Shown here: positions 54,881 through 64,000 of the stretch, in pieces
Position numbering within the stretch: position 1 is the stretch's first letter
How the letters are laid out: each line of letters begins with the position of its first letter
Translations under genes and position numbers: made by a program
The notes under the pieces: generated by a model
What the model was told of the DNA's origin: nothing
What the model saw: the letters and a program-made list of their open reading frames with translations, nothing else
Database searches by the model: none
NCBI GenBank assembly: GCA_900299255.1
Contig: OMJB01000075.1
Span: forward strand, 45,082 to 109,081
Origin: Sphingobacteriales bacterium
Lineage (GTDB): Bacteria; Bacteroidota; Bacteroidia; Chitinophagales; Chitinophagaceae
Length of the DNA: 64,000 bases
Direction: 5' to 3'

Positions 54881-54997
54881 CGACTATTTTATTGATTATA
54901 TTCAATAATCGTGCCGTTTTTAATCGCTTGCAATGAAACGATAGGTTCAAAAGACATTCAGTGTGATTCAAATATTTTACTACTGAAACCGTTTTCT

Positions 54998-55005
54998 TAC
55001 TTTTG
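54998..55005 (+). promoter_or_regulatory. -7 box TACTTTTG of the enoyl-CoA hydratase gene
   Basis: A full TAnnTTTG match with TTTT (54975-54978) at the -33 distance. The start would be near 55011, about 30 nt before ATG 55041. Confidence 0.6.
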
Positions 55006-55040
55006 CCCCTCTTTCCACAATTTTGATAAATCAATTTCCA

Positions 55041-55805
55041 ATGAGTCAGAGCGAAGGCTATGTAAGTTATACAACCGAAAACGGTATTGCAACTGTTGAA
55101 TTTTTCCATCCGGCCAGTAACTCGCTGCCGGGAGTAATATTAGGTGAACTTGCCAAAACCATTGAGGATGTGAGTGAAATGGACGACGTACGGGTGATCG
55201 TTTTGAAGAGTGCAGGCGACAAGGCATTTTGTGCAGGGGCATCGTTTGATGAGTTGATAGCAATAAGTAATGAGGCCGAAGGGAAGAAATTTTTTAGTGG
55301 TTTTGCGAATGTGATCAATGCTATGCGTAAATCAACTAAGCTGATTATAGGCAGAATACAGGGTAAAGCTGTAGGTGGCGGAGTGGGGCTGGCATCGGCA
55401 GTGGATTATGCTATTGCTGTGGAAAGTGCTTCCGTGAAACTGAGTGAGCTTGCGGTGGGGATAGGGCCATTTGTGGTGGGGCCCGCTGTGGAGCGCAAAA
55501 CAGGTTTATCAAGCTTCTCTCAGCTAGCCATTGATGCCACCGAGTGGCGTAGTGCTGAGTGGGCAGAAGCAAATGGGCTGTATGCGGATGTGTTTCCTAC
55601 CATAGAAGAAGTAGATGCCCATGTAGCTAAACTTGCAGCCAGGTTGGCAGCTAGCAGCCCGGAAGCAATGGCTGAGCTGAAAAAGATATTCTGGCAAGGC
55701 ACCGAACATTGGGATACCTTACTGACTGAGCGAGCGGGTATCAGCGGCAACCTGGTGCTGAGCGATTTTACAAGAAATGCGATCAATAAATTTAAAGGGA
55801 AGTAA
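55041..55805 (+). CDS. Enoyl-CoA hydratase/isomerase family protein
   Basis: A crotonase-fold enzyme acting on acyl-CoA thioesters. The oxyanion-hole segments are DKAFCAGASFDELIA and GKAVGGGVGLASAVDYAIA. Most family members have a Glu pair after the second; here AVESASVKLSELAVGIGPFVVGP follows, like methylglutaconyl-CoA hydratases. Length 254 aa from ATG 55041 is usual. A longer TTG start (55023) is not favoured. The exact substrate is unknown; it stands alone rather than in a beta-oxidation operon. Confidence 0.92.
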   Translation: MSQSEGYVSYTTENGIATVEFFHPASNSLPGVILGELAKTIEDVSEMDDVRVIVLKSAGDKAFCAGASFDELIAISNEAEGKKFFSGFANVINAMRKSTKLIIGRIQGKAVGGGVGLASAVDYAIAVESASVKLSELAVGIGPFVVGPAVERKTGLSSFSQLAIDATEWRSAEWAEANGLYADVFPTIEEVDAHVAKLAARLAASSPEAMAELKKIFWQGTEHWDTLLTERAGISGNLVLSDFTRNAINKFKGK

Positions 55806-55832
55806 CTAAGGTTATATGCCTGGGGGGTGAGG

Positions 55833-56936
55833 CTACTTTTGCATCTCAGCTATAAACATGCTATCAGCGTGTATTGAGGTGCCGTTGATGAGCCGAGATC
55901 TGTTGAGGTGCAGGCCGGTTTGTTTGATTATTTCTGCAACTACATTTTCGTTTTCCTCTCTGAATACAGAGCAGGTTATATACAGCATACGGCCACCTGG
56001 TTTGAGGTAGTGTGATACATTAATAGCGATAGTTTTTTGTAGCGATGAGAATTCATTCAAGGTTTTTGGGTCGAAAAAGTATAACTGTTCAGGTGTGCGT
56101 GCCCATGTACCAGACCCGCTACAGGGGGCATCGCAGATAATATTGTCGAATTTTTTGGCTCCGAGTGCTTTTTCGAGTAGCGCCTTATTGGCAACATCGG
56201 TAACGTTGGCAACGGGCAGGTGGTGGTGATATAGCCTGAATCGCTGATGCAGGTTGTATATAATGGTCTCCCGCCGATCTGTAACTGTGAGGCGCACTCC
56301 GGGTTCGAGGTCTTTCAATAACAATGATTTACCACCTGCGCCCGAGCAGCAGTCGTACCACATTTCATTCTTTTTTGGTTGGAAGTAATTGCCGGTTTGT
56401 TGTGAAGAAGCATCCTGTACTACATAGGTGTCCGGCTCGAGCAGTGCATCTATTTTTGCGCCGTTCGGCAAAGAGAGGCAGGTACTGCTTGCAAATGTGT
56501 ATGGAATGTTGTGGTTGTCCAGAATATCTGTAACCTTTTTTTTGTCTTTACGGATCCTGATAAACAGATTGGGTTGTGAGCACATTGAGTGCAGCCATTC
56601 TGATTTAGTTATACCTTCGGATATGGCTGTATTGGTTTGAAATAAATTATCAGGGAAAAAATCAAGTTGTGGCAAACCGGATGCGAGCAGAGCAGGTGGC
56701 AAAAGGTTTTCGCTACGGCAAGCCTGCATACAAGCCAGTATTTTTTCTTCTACAGAGTTTGTGGTAAAACCTTTGGCGGCTCTATAATAACTATATGCCA
56801 TGGCACCGAGAATCTTCCTGTCGCGGCTGCCAAGTATTGGGTGCAGTTTGTAATAATTTTTCAGGAAATGTGCCAGCGGCAAACTTCCAGTATAGGTTTC
56901 AATAATGGTTTTTATATGCTGCCAGATGTACCGCAT
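55833..56936 (-). CDS. RsmB/NOP2-type RNA (cytosine-5) methyltransferase
   Basis: It uses SAM to methylate C5 of cytosine in rRNA (or tRNA). The SAM-binding start is DCCSGAGGKSLLL. The catalytic Cys motifs are NIICDAPCSGSGTW (motif IV) and LYITCSVF (motif VI). The N-terminal ~150 residues form an NusB-like helical part (HFLKNYYKLHPILGSRDRKILGAMAYSYYRAAK). At 367 aa it is shorter than E. coli RsmB (429), with a compact N-terminal domain. It stands convergent to the hydratase gene. Confidence 0.92.
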   Translation of the reverse strand: MRYIWQHIKTIIETYTGSLPLAHFLKNYYKLHPILGSRDRKILGAMAYSYYRAAKGFTTNSVEEKILACMQACRSENLLPPALLASGLPQLDFFPDNLFQTNTAISEGITKSEWLHSMCSQPNLFIRIRKDKKKVTDILDNHNIPYTFASSTCLSLPNGAKIDALLEPDTYVVQDASSQQTGNYFQPKKNEMWYDCCSGAGGKSLLLKDLEPGVRLTVTDRRETIIYNLHQRFRLYHHHLPVANVTDVANKALLEKALGAKKFDNIICDAPCSGSGTWARTPEQLYFFDPKTLNEFSSLQKTIAINVSHYLKPGGRMLYITCSVFREENENVVAEIIKQTGLHLNRSRLINGTSIHADSMFIAEMQK

Positions 56937-57066
56937 TCGTATCGAAAGATAGTTTGGATTGGAGGCAGCTAATTTAGTTGATAGATAGGAATTGTTCTTA
57001 GATATTTAAATGGGTAATGGCAGAAATCCGTTTTTGAGGTTTTAACGTATATCTTAAAAAGCGTTT

Positions 57067-57614
57067 ATGGCAACGAATTTATACGAAACTATAGTTAACC
57101 CTATTTCGGGTGAGGGTTTAGGTGCCTATCTGTTACACAGGAAGCCTACACCATGGAATGGAAGCTTCAGGCGAAGGGTTATGTGCCTTTTGAACACATT
57201 CATTTTTATCAGGATGAGGTTTTCGAAATAAAGAAAGGAGAACTGAAAGTGCGTATAGAAGGTGTAGAGCATATTGTATCTGCGGGAGAGACCTTAACAG
57301 TTCCAAAAGGAGCACGCCATATCGCTTCCAATAACAAAGAAGAAGAACTTGTAGCAATAGTATCCTACGTCCCTGCGCTCGACTATGAGCAATTCAGTAA
57401 GTGCTTTTGCGGATTGACCAAGGATGGTTACCTGGACAAAAATGGGGGCGTAAACGTGCCAATGATGGGCTTCTTTCTCAAAAAGATGAAAATAAAAGCA
57501 CTGACACTGCCTACCAGCATTCCAAGGCCAGTATCAAAAATTACTTTTATGTCATTTTATTTGATGGGCCTTACCAAAGGGTGGAATACTCTTTATAAGA
57601 AGTATACCAACTGA
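57067..57614 (+). pseudogene. Cupin-domain protein with apparent one-base loss
   Basis: The N-terminal frame MATNLYETIVNPISGE (ATG 57067) runs out of frame after GAG at 57112-57114. The downstream frame carries FRCLSVTQEAYTMEW, YVPFEHIHFYQDEVFEI and GETLTVPKGARHIA. The metal-binding His and Glu residues of the cupin core are there (HIH, E of EVFEI, H of RHIA). One more G in the GGG run (57114-57116) joins both parts into 182 aa. As written the gene is broken near residue 16; from an internal ATG (57153) a 153-aa product would lack the N-terminal strand. Function (sugar or small-molecule binding) is not defined. Confidence 0.75.
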
Positions 57615-57627
57615 TTTTCAAAGAGCA

Positions 57628-59427
57628 TTACATTTTTTCCGGTAACCTTATTCCCATCAGGTTCATAGCGTGCCGCAATACTGAAGCGGTCATTACTATG
57701 ATCATCAGCCTCAGTTGTTTCTTCTCCTCGCTTTCAGCTTTAGAGATGCTGTGTGCATCGTAGAAAGTATTGAACAATTGCGCAAGTTGAAAGGAATAGT
57801 TGCAAATGGACGATGGGTTGAATTCGGAGCCCGCATCTGCTAAAATTGCAGGATACTCTTCCAAAGCCAAAATGATCTTAGTCTCCAGGGGAAGCAAAGG
57901 CTCAGATTGTTTGAAACCGGCGAAAACATTTGCACCGGGTACCAATGGTATCTGCTCTTTGCGCAAAATAGAACAAATGCGTGCATGGGCGTATTGGATA
58001 AAAGTGGCAGTAAAACCATGCAGGTCTATGGATTCCTTCGGATCAAAGATCATTTTCTTCTTGGGATCAACACGGAGCAGATAAAACTTGAGTGCACCCA
58101 TCCCTATGGTTTCATAGAGTGCGGTAAGTTCATCGGAGGTGAAGCCTGTGGTTTTTCCGGATGCTTCTGTTTGTTCTTGTGCCAGCCTCACCATTTCTGA
58201 TGCCATGTCATCAGCGTCTACGACGGTTCCTTCACGGCTTTTCATCCGGCCGGTGGGGAGTTCTACCATTCCATACGAGAGGTGGTATATGCCATCGGCG
58301 CAAGGCTCGCCAATTTTTTTAAGTATCAATTTTAAAACTGCGATATGATAATTTTGTTCATCCGCAATTACATATACCGACTGATCAAGCTGGCATTGGT
58401 CATACTTAAGTTTGGCTGTGCCGAGGTCTTGGGTCATATAAACAGAGGTGCCATCGCCACGCAGCAGTAGCTTTTCATCAAGTCCTTCGTCTTTTAAGTC
58501 TATCCATACAGAGCCATCGGGCTTCTTAAACAAAACGCCTTTGTTTAAACCGGTTTCCACTATTTGCTTACCCAATAGGTAGGTTTCGCTTTCGTAATAC
58601 ATTTTGTCGAAAGTGACACCCAGCTTTTTGTAGGTCACTTCAAAACCCTTGTACACCCAGCCGTTCATTGTTTCCCACAAATCACGCACTTCCTTGTCGC
58701 CTGCCTCCCATTGCCGCAGCATATCCTGAGCCGCTTTCATAATCGGAGCTTCCTTCTCAGCCAACTTCTCGTCCATACCGCTTTCTATCAGCAGGGCAAT
58801 CTCCTGTTTATAAATGTCGTTGAACTTTACGTAATAGTCGCCAACCAGGTGGTCGCCTTTAATTCCGGAACTTTCGGGTGTGGCTCCGTTGCCATAACGT
58901 TGCCATGCGATCATTGACTTGCAAATATGTATGCCACGGTCGTTAATGAGGTTGGCTTTTATTACTTCCTTTCCATTAGCCTTCAGTACCTCTGAAATGG
59001 CGGCACCTAAAAAGATATTACGCAAGTGGCCAAAGTGCAGTGGCTTATTTGTATTTGGCGATGAATATTCGATCATCACTCTGGTTGGGTTAGGGGTACC
59101 AATACCATATTGCTGGTTGGTACATTCATTTTGAATGAACGAAACCCAATAGGAGTCTCTGATAGAGAGGTTTAAGAACCCACTCACGATCTGAAAGGCC
59201 GAAAATAATTCTGTATTTGCCAGTAAGTATTCACCAAGTTGATTGCCAATAACATCTGGCTTCTGCCTGAGTAATTTAATGAAGGGGAATAGAACAACCG
59301 TATAATCGCCGGTAAATTCGGGTTTGGTCTGATTAACAGAGATCATTGAAATGTTGATATCCGTCTCAGGGTAAAGGGCTTTTAAAGCGCCTTCAGTAAC
59401 GTATTTGATCTTGCTCGAAAGCGTCAT
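57628..59427 (-). CDS. argS: Arginyl-tRNA synthetase
   Basis: Class I aaRS that charges tRNA-Arg. The HIGH-like site is NTNKPLHFGHLRN, the KMSK-type loop is MKSREGTVVDADD (the ArgRS form), and the N-terminal additional domain (about 1-120) for the tRNA D-loop is present. The C-terminal DALR anticodon domain is seen (YSFQLAQLFNTFYDAH, LIVMTASVLRHAMNLMGI). The length of 599 aa is usual. TAATTTTG (59447-59454) is a -7 box about 20 nt before the ATG. Confidence 0.97.
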   Translation of the reverse strand: MTLSSKIKYVTEGALKALYPETDINISMISVNQTKPEFTGDYTVVLFPFIKLLRQKPDVIGNQLGEYLLANTELFSAFQIVSGFLNLSIRDSYWVSFIQNECTNQQYGIGTPNPTRVMIEYSSPNTNKPLHFGHLRNIFLGAAISEVLKANGKEVIKANLINDRGIHICKSMIAWQRYGNGATPESSGIKGDHLVGDYYVKFNDIYKQEIALLIESGMDEKLAEKEAPIMKAAQDMLRQWEAGDKEVRDLWETMNGWVYKGFEVTYKKLGVTFDKMYYESETYLLGKQIVETGLNKGVLFKKPDGSVWIDLKDEGLDEKLLLRGDGTSVYMTQDLGTAKLKYDQCQLDQSVYVIADEQNYHIAVLKLILKKIGEPCADGIYHLSYGMVELPTGRMKSREGTVVDADDMASEMVRLAQEQTEASGKTTGFTSDELTALYETIGMGALKFYLLRVDPKKKMIFDPKESIDLHGFTATFIQYAHARICSILRKEQIPLVPGANVFAGFKQSEPLLPLETKIILALEEYPAILADAGSEFNPSSICNYSFQLAQLFNTFYDAHSISKAESEEKKQLRLMIIVMTASVLRHAMNLMGIRLPEKM

Positions 59428-59446
59428 TTTAATTTGGTATTTGCGG

Positions 59447-59454
59447 CAAAATTA
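59447..59454 (-). promoter_or_regulatory. -7 box TAATTTTG of argS
   Basis: A full TAnnTTTG match on the minus strand 20-27 nt before the ATG at 59427. No clear -33 box is present. Confidence 0.5.
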
Positions 59455-59515
59455 CTTTTTAAATGGGGGAATGAGAAATCAAAGCAAAAACGTGAATACC
59501 GCCGCAGAGCGTCAC

Positions 59516-60178
59516 CTATTCATGTACCAGTAGGTTTTCTGCAAATATTTTTGATACGGTGGTAGCCTCTGTTTTACCAAATGCAATTGACATAGAATTA
59601 TCAAAAGGAATCTTATCTAAAACAGTAATTTTTGTGCCAATCCCGATGTCGAGTTTTTTGAGGTACTGCAAAAATGATGAACTGGTGTCTTTTACAGCTA
59701 CCACCCTGCAAGTATTGCCGGGGGCAATTTCGGCCAGTAGTGTTTTATAAGAAATAGCCTGCTCACCGTTTGCTTTTGGTATCGGGTCGCCATGCGGGTC
59801 GTATTGCGGGAAGCCGAGAAAACGCTCTAATCTATCGGCGAGCTCGCTGTTCTGAATGTGTTCCAATTGTTCAGCAATATCGTGTATCTCATCCCATCCA
59901 TACCCTAGTTTCTCGTGCAGAAATACTTCCCAAAGCCTGTGTTTGCGCACAATTAATATGGCAACATTTCTGCCTTTGTCTGTGAGTTTCACACCTTTCG
60001 ACTTCTCGTACTGCACCAGTTTTTTGTCAACCAGTTTTTTGATCATATCGACTACTGAAGCCGGATTATTGTTCAACGCCTCGGAAATAGCGGTAGGTGT
60101 AATTTTTTTCAGGCCATCCTTGTCGAGGTGGTATATGACCTTTAAATAATTCTCTTCGGAGAGCGTTTGCGTTTGCAT
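59516..60178 (-). CDS. DtxR/MntR-type metal-dependent regulator
   Basis: It has 220 aa from ATG 60178 (an in-frame GTG at 60193 adds five residues). The N-terminal winged helix (SEENYLKVIYHL, PTAISEALNNNPASVVDMIKKLVDKKLV) is followed by the dimerisation/metal domain (HRLWEVFLHEKLGYGWDEIHDIAEQLEH). The C-terminal SH3-like FeoA-type domain (NTCRVVAVKDTSSSFLQYLKKL) ends it. These bind Fe or Mn and repress uptake genes. It stands divergent to an Nramp manganese transporter, so Mn sensing is the most likely role. Confidence 0.92.
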   Translation of the reverse strand: MQTQTLSEENYLKVIYHLDKDGLKKITPTAISEALNNNPASVVDMIKKLVDKKLVQYEKSKGVKLTDKGRNVAILIVRKHRLWEVFLHEKLGYGWDEIHDIAEQLEHIQNSELADRLERFLGFPQYDPHGDPIPKANGEQAISYKTLLAEIAPGNTCRVVAVKDTSSSFLQYLKKLDIGIGTKITVLDKIPFDNSMSIAFGKTEATTVSKIFAENLLVHE

Positions 60179-60226
60179 AGTCGTATGAGACACGAAGTTA
60201 CCTAAAATACAAGTATTTCATAAAAA

Positions 60227-60240
60227 TTAGGCAAGGCTAA
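60227..60240. promoter_or_regulatory. Candidate DtxR/MntR box between mntR and mntH
   Basis: TTAGGCAAGGCTAA has TTAG and CTAA at its ends and resembles the DtxR-family box half TTAGGNNAGNCTAA. It lies between the two divergent starts, just upstream of the mntH -33 box. A second half-site-like TTAGGTAA (minus strand) occurs at about 60195-60205. Confidence 0.5.
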
Positions 60241-60249
60241 TAAAATTTA

Positions 60250-60279
60250 TTGGATTACTAAAAAAATAGGTTAAGTTTG
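60250..60279 (+). promoter_or_regulatory. mntH promoter
   Basis: TTG (60250-60252) and TAAGTTTG (60272-60279) with exactly 19 nt between them, a full consensus match. The mntH ATG is 29 nt after the -7 box. Confidence 0.75.
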
Positions 60280-60307
60280 TACCCATTATACAGATATTAG
60301 GGCATTA

Positions 60308-61654
60308 ATGAATTTAAGAGTTATTACCAAAAGAGCCTGGCGCAAGGAAAGTAAGAGTAAGAGTCTCTCTGAGGTGTTCTCATCTATTGATGTTCCGAAG
60401 AGTGGTGGTTTCTGGAAAAAACTGATGGCTTTTGCCGGTCCGGGATTGATGGTTGCGGTGGGATATATGGATCCGGGCAACTGGGCAACGGATATTGCCG
60501 GAGGTGCACAGTTTGGCTATACGATGCTATCGGTGATTTTGCTTTCCAATTTCTTTGCGATCCTGTTGCAATATCTGGCGTTGAAACTGGGCATAGTTGC
60601 AGAAAGGGATCTGGCTCAGGCTTGCCATGATCATTTTCCCAAGTCGGTGAGTTTTATTTTATGGGTTTTGTGTGAGGTGGCGATTGCAGCATGTGATCTT
60701 GCAGAAGTGATAGGAGCTGCACTTGCCATCAATTTGTTATTTCATATTCCGCTCACATGGGGTGTGCTGATCACTTCGTTTGATGTGCTGATCATTCTTT
60801 ATTTTCAGCACAAAGGCTTTAGGTTGTTGGAGAGTATTGTGGCATCCCTTATTCTGATCATACTTGTTTGTTTCATTTTTGAGATCATTGCTGCGCACCC
60901 GGCACTAATCCCGATGCTGAGCGGGCTTATACCTAAGCCGGACATAGTGTTCAATCCGTCTATGCTGTATATAGCGATAGGAATTTTGGGTGCCACTGTA
61001 ATGCCTCACAATCTGTACCTGCACTCGAGCATTGTGCAAACGAGGAATTATGACCGGGACGAAGCAGGCAAGAAAATGGCCATTAAGTATGCCACCATAG
61101 ACAGCACAGTTTCGCTGTTGTTTGCGTTTTTTATCAATGCGGCAATTTTGATTTTGGCGTCAGCCACTTTTCATAAATCAGGACACCATGATGTCGCAGA
61201 TATAACTGTGGCTTATAAATTACTCGATCCAATACTAGGGGCAACTTTTGCCAGCACATTGTTTGCCGTAGCCTTGCTGGCGTCAGGTCAGAACTCTACT
61301 CTTACAGGTACGCTAGCGGGGCAAATAGTAATGGAAGGTTTTTTGAATATCCGACTCAAGCCGTGGATAAGGCGGCTCATTACACGAGCGATTGCAATTG
61401 TGCCGGCTTTCTTCGTAACGTTATTATATGGTGAAAAAGGAATAGCTGGTTTGTTGGTGCTGAGCCAGGTGATATTATCCATGCAGCTCAGTTTTGCTGT
61501 GATTCCGCTGATCATGTTCACGAATGACAAAGCGAAAATGGGCATTTTTGTGAACAGCACATCCACAAAAGTGGTAGTGTGGATAGTAGCGGGCATTATT
61601 CTTTCGCTGAATATTTACTTGTTGATTGACACATTGTTCATGTCAAAGGGGTAG
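60308..61654 (+). CDS. mntH: Nramp-type manganese/divalent-metal transporter
   Basis: Proton-coupled uptake of Mn2+ (and Fe2+) across the inner membrane. About 11 helices are seen. The family motif in helix 1 is [13 protein letters not shown] (metal ligands Asp and Asn). The helix-6 motif is [11 protein letters not shown] (metal-binding Met and His). The length of 448 aa is usual. Divergent to a DtxR-type regulator; a shared operator lies between them. The last 17 bp overlap the convergent pseudouridine synthase gene. Confidence 0.93.
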   Translation: MNLRVITKRAWRKESKSKSLSEVFSSIDVPKSGGFWKKLMAFAGPGLMVAVGYMDPGNWATDIAGGAQFGYTMLSVILLSNFFAILLQYLALKLGIVAERDLAQACHDHFPKSVSFILWVLCEVAIAACDLAEVIGAALAINLLFHIPLTWGVLITSFDVLIILYFQHKGFRLLESIVASLILIILVCFIFEIIAAHPALIPMLSGLIPKPDIVFNPSMLYIAIGILGATVMPHNLYLHSSIVQTRNYDRDEAGKKMAIKYATIDSTVSLLFAFFINAAILILASATFHKSGHHDVADITVAYKLLDPILGATFASTLFAVALLASGQNSTLTGTLAGQIVMEGFLNIRLKPWIRRLITRAIAIVPAFFVTLLYGEKGIAGLLVLSQVILSMQLSFAVIPLIMFTNDKAKMGIFVNSTSTKVVVWIVAGIILSLNIYLLIDTLFMSKG

Positions 61655-62261
61655 GTGTGGGGTATTCAATTTTTAGTTTACTGAAGAATTCGTTTTCTTC
61701 GATCTCTTCTATGGCACCGGGTTTCAGATCTCCCAGTTCTATGTCTTCTATTGAAATACGGATCAGCCGCAGGCAGCGGTGATTTACTGCGGCTACCATT
61801 TTGCGGATCTGGTGGTATTTTCCTTCATAAATAGTGATGGTGAGCCATGTGTGGGCTACGAAATGCCTTAACTCCCGTTGGTGGGGCATTATGTTATCCG
61901 GACAGTCAACAATGTTCACTACGCAGGGGGGAGTCTGGTAATACACGCCATCTTTGATTCGGATGGTTACTCCGTTTCTGAGTTTCTCAAGAGCCTCCTG
62001 ACTTACGGTATTTTTTACTCTTACCAGATAGGTGCGCTTATGTGGTGCGCCGCTGTTGAACAGCAGGTTCGTGACTTTTTTGTTGGTGGTGAGCAGCAGC
62101 AAGCCTTCGGAATCGGCATCGAGCCTGCCTACAGCATGTATACCATTTGGAAACGGATGGCCGAGGGTACCCAGCATAGGTATCTTTTTCTCACCTACAA
62201 ACTGAGATACCATGTTGTAGGGCTTATTTAATAAAAAATAGCGGTGTGTATTTTCAGACAT
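61638..62261 (-). CDS. RluE-type 23S rRNA pseudouridine synthase
   Basis: It isomerises a uridine of 23S rRNA (U2457 in E. coli for RluE). The signatures are [13 protein letters not shown], the catalytic loop [17 protein letters not shown] (Asp is the nucleophile), [11 protein letters not shown] and [16 protein letters not shown]. The length of 207 aa and absence of an S4 domain fit the RsuA/RluE small form. It overlaps the 3' end of mntH. Confidence 0.92.
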   Translation of the reverse strand: MSENTHRYFLLNKPYNMVSQFVGEKKIPMLGTLGHPFPNGIHAVGRLDADSEGLLLLTTNKKVTNLLFNSGAPHKRTYLVRVKNTVSQEALEKLRNGVTIRIKDGVYYQTPPCVVNIVDCPDNIMPHQRELRHFVAHTWLTITIYEGKYHQIRKMVAAVNHRCLRLIRISIEDIELGDLKPGAIEEIEENEFFSKLKIEYPTPTPLT

Positions 62262-62533
62262 TTTGAAGAGTATAAAAGTAGTCCGAATTAACTGAACAGG
62301 GCAACATTAAAGAAAATCTCTGGAGAAAGCATGGTGCGGATGGCACACTATATATTTTTTTTGCGTTTTTCCGGCTTGTTGAAGAAAGAGATCATATTTT
62401 CGTTTATCAGATTGTTATTACAGGCATGGTTTTTAAAAGCCATACAAAGTAGCACTTAAAGGAAACTTTCAGTACAACGAAGGAATTTGTTTAAACTGCC
62501 GTCTAACTTAATACAACCACAAACAGCATATTT
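62262..62533. other. Divergent intergenic region, nothing recognised
   Basis: It holds the promoters of rluE (minus) and the multicopper oxidase (plus). I see no full TAnnTTTG match, no tRNA and no coding frame. A short imperfect palindrome (ATGGTTTTTAAAAGCCAT) lies at 62432-62449. Confidence 0.35.
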
Positions 62534-64000
62534 ATGAAGATTCGTTCTATCAAGCCACAATTGTTTTTTCTGGCAACAGCTTTTGCACTGTTTTTCTATG
62601 TAAACAATGTAATTGGTCAGTACAACACACTATGGATTCCAGACACCCTCTCCGGTACGACTTTTAACCTGAACATGAAGGATACCTTTAAGCAAGTAAG
62701 ACCCGGCAATCAAACGATCACTGGAGGTATCAATGGTAATTTCTGGGGACCGACCCTGATTTTCAGAAAGGGGGACACTGTACACATGAATGTGCACAAT
62801 TTTCTAAATGACACCACAACACTTCACTGGCATGGAATGCACCTACCTGCGGTAATGGATGGTGGTCCGCACCAGACAATACCACCCGGAACAATCTGGC
62901 AGCCCTATTGGTATGTGAGCAACAAAGCCGCTACATACTGGTATCATCCGCACCTGCATATGCATACTGAGCAGCAGCTGATAAAAGGCCTTGGTGGGTT
63001 TATTATTGTGAGAGATGCTGAAGAAGCAGCACTGGCTCTGCCCAGAACCTACAGTGTTGATGATATTCCTTTGATGCTGACCAGCAGAAAGATAGATGCA
63101 GCATCTAATGCGTTTATTGACACAGGTGGCCCTTACGGTAATTACATGCTGGTAAATGGTGTGCTGAATCCTAAAATGAGTTTGCCGAAACAATTTGTAA
63201 GGCTGCGTATACTGAACGCTGAAATGGAGCGTGGTTACAACCTTGGTTTCAGTGACAACAGGACATTTTACGTCATAGGCAACGATGGTGGTTTACTGAA
63301 TGCGCCCGTATCAGTGACAAGAGTAAAACTGATGGTAGGAGAGCGCGTAGAGATTTTGGTAAATCTGGGCACAAATGCCATAGGGGACAGTCTTGATTTG
63401 ATGGCATATAATGCTGGAATGGAATTTGGCTTTCCGGGAAGCGAACCCGGTGCAACAGGCCCGTTTGGCAGTTTGCTGAACAATATCAATTTTAAAATAC
63501 TGCATATTGATGTGGTGGCACCAACTGTAGGTGCAATAACAACCTTACCATCGGCTCTGGCCAGCAATACTTACTGGACATCGGCTGATGCTACTGTAAC
63601 CAAAACGCTGAATATTACAGACGGAACACCAGGAGGTCCGGGTGGGCCTGGGACGCCATTTTATTTCGATCACACACCTTTTGACCTGGCAACAATCAAT
63701 AAGACGGTGAATCTGAACAATATCGAAAAATGGACTGTAACCAACAATAATGTATTCGGGCATAGCTTTCATATCCATGATATACAGTTCAAGATTATCT
63801 CCAGGACAGTGGGCTCAACAACAACAGCCGCTGCTGACTATGAAAGCGGATGGAAGGATTCATACTATATCAGAGTAAATGAGACAGTAAGTTTCGTGGC
63901 GAAATTTGATGATTATGCCGACAATATCCATCCTTTTATGTATCACTGCCATTTTGCGCCACATGAAGATGCCGGGCTCATGGGGCAGTTTGTTGTTACA
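62534..64000 (+). CDS. Multicopper oxidase, partial (runs off the window)
   Basis: 489 codons are seen, open to the last base. A signal peptide (MKIRSIKPQLFFLATAFALFFYVNNVIG) is followed by cupredoxin domains. The copper sites are HWHGMH, WYHPHLHMHT, GHSFHIHD and the C-terminal YHCHFAPHEDAGLMG (type 1 copper with Met axial ligand). These are the laccase/CueO-type motifs for oxidation of phenols, metals or other substrates with O2. The C-terminus lies outside, so a T9SS sorting domain cannot be excluded. It is preceded by a 272-bp gap with no gene. Confidence 0.93.
   Translation, partial: MKIRSIKPQLFFLATAFALFFYVNNVIGQYNTLWIPDTLSGTTFNLNMKDTFKQVRPGNQTITGGINGNFWGPTLIFRKGDTVHMNVHNFLNDTTTLHWHGMHLPAVMDGGPHQTIPPGTIWQPYWYVSNKAATYWYHPHLHMHTEQQLIKGLGGFIIVRDAEEAALALPRTYSVDDIPLMLTSRKIDAASNAFIDTGGPYGNYMLVNGVLNPKMSLPKQFVRLRILNAEMERGYNLGFSDNRTFYVIGNDGGLLNAPVSVTRVKLMVGERVEILVNLGTNAIGDSLDLMAYNAGMEFGFPGSEPGATGPFGSLLNNINFKILHIDVVAPTVGAITTLPSALASNTYWTSADATVTKTLNITDGTPGGPGGPGTPFYFDHTPFDLATINKTVNLNNIEKWTVTNNNVFGHSFHIHDIQFKIISRTVGSTTTAAADYESGWKDSYYIRVNETVSFVAKFDDYADNIHPFMYHCHFAPHEDAGLMGQFVVT

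Overview
The window reads as chromosomal DNA of a member of the Bacteroidota, most likely a Chitinophagales/Sphingobacteriales-type organism. The support is type IX secretion (T9SS) C-terminal sorting domains on three large secreted proteins, a GldA-type gliding ABC ATPase, BIG2/Ig-like and NHL-repeat surface proteins, the Bacteroidota promoter signature TAnnTTTG (often with TTG/TTTG about 19 nt upstream), and housekeeping enzymes of typical Bacteroidota form (IleS, ArgS, ThiL, FTCD, long-form RecQ). There is no prophage, CRISPR array, rRNA or recognisable tRNA gene.

Layout. 0-9.3 kb: small envelope proteins, rarA, an S1/P1-type nuclease, a GtrA protein, a PDZ protein split by an in-frame stop, a BtrH-like acyltransferase/peptidase with a small translationally coupled partner, a secreted endonuclease/phosphatase and a DinB protein. 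9.3-19.7 kb: a T9SS esterase, recQ, a PadR regulator with a membrane partner, a DUF2089/YIP1/hydrolase run, rplY (L25) and prs. 19.8-28 kb: one giant 2720-residue secreted protein with about 31 BIG2-like repeats. 28-35.5 kb: a barrel protein, tdk, tolC and an inositol-phosphatase-like gene in a tight run, then thiL, an EGF-like lipoprotein and gldA. 35.5-43.5 kb: a 1383-residue NHL/Ig-like T9SS protein, a DUF885 lipoprotein and ftcD. 43.5-44.8 kb: a complete insertion sequence with 20-bp terminal inverted repeats. 44.8-49.5 kb: an H1-tailed DksA-like protein and ileS. 49.5-51.8 kb: an accessory gap with heptamer repeats, palindromes and gene remnants. 51.8-64 kb: acyltransferase, esterase, barrel protein, enoyl-CoA hydratase, rRNA methyltransferase, cupin, argS, a divergent mntR/mntH pair, rluE-type pseudouridine synthase, and the start of a multicopper oxidase that runs off the end.

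The most notable observations concern interrupted genes and repeats. Five genes carry exactly one lesion each: two in-frame TGA codons (PDZ protein; a small membrane protein where Trp is expected) and three apparent one-base losses in short homopolymers (DinB, cupin, transposase). Each reading frame is restored by one base change, so these are either very recent decay, recoding/slippage, or consensus errors. The insertion sequence has a chain of stem-loops between its transposase and its right end, and a near-perfect 38-nt palindrome before the transposase. ileS carries an in-frame palindromic insert in its editing domain. Heptamer arrays (AGTNNNN period) sit near rplY/prs and in the ileS leader region.
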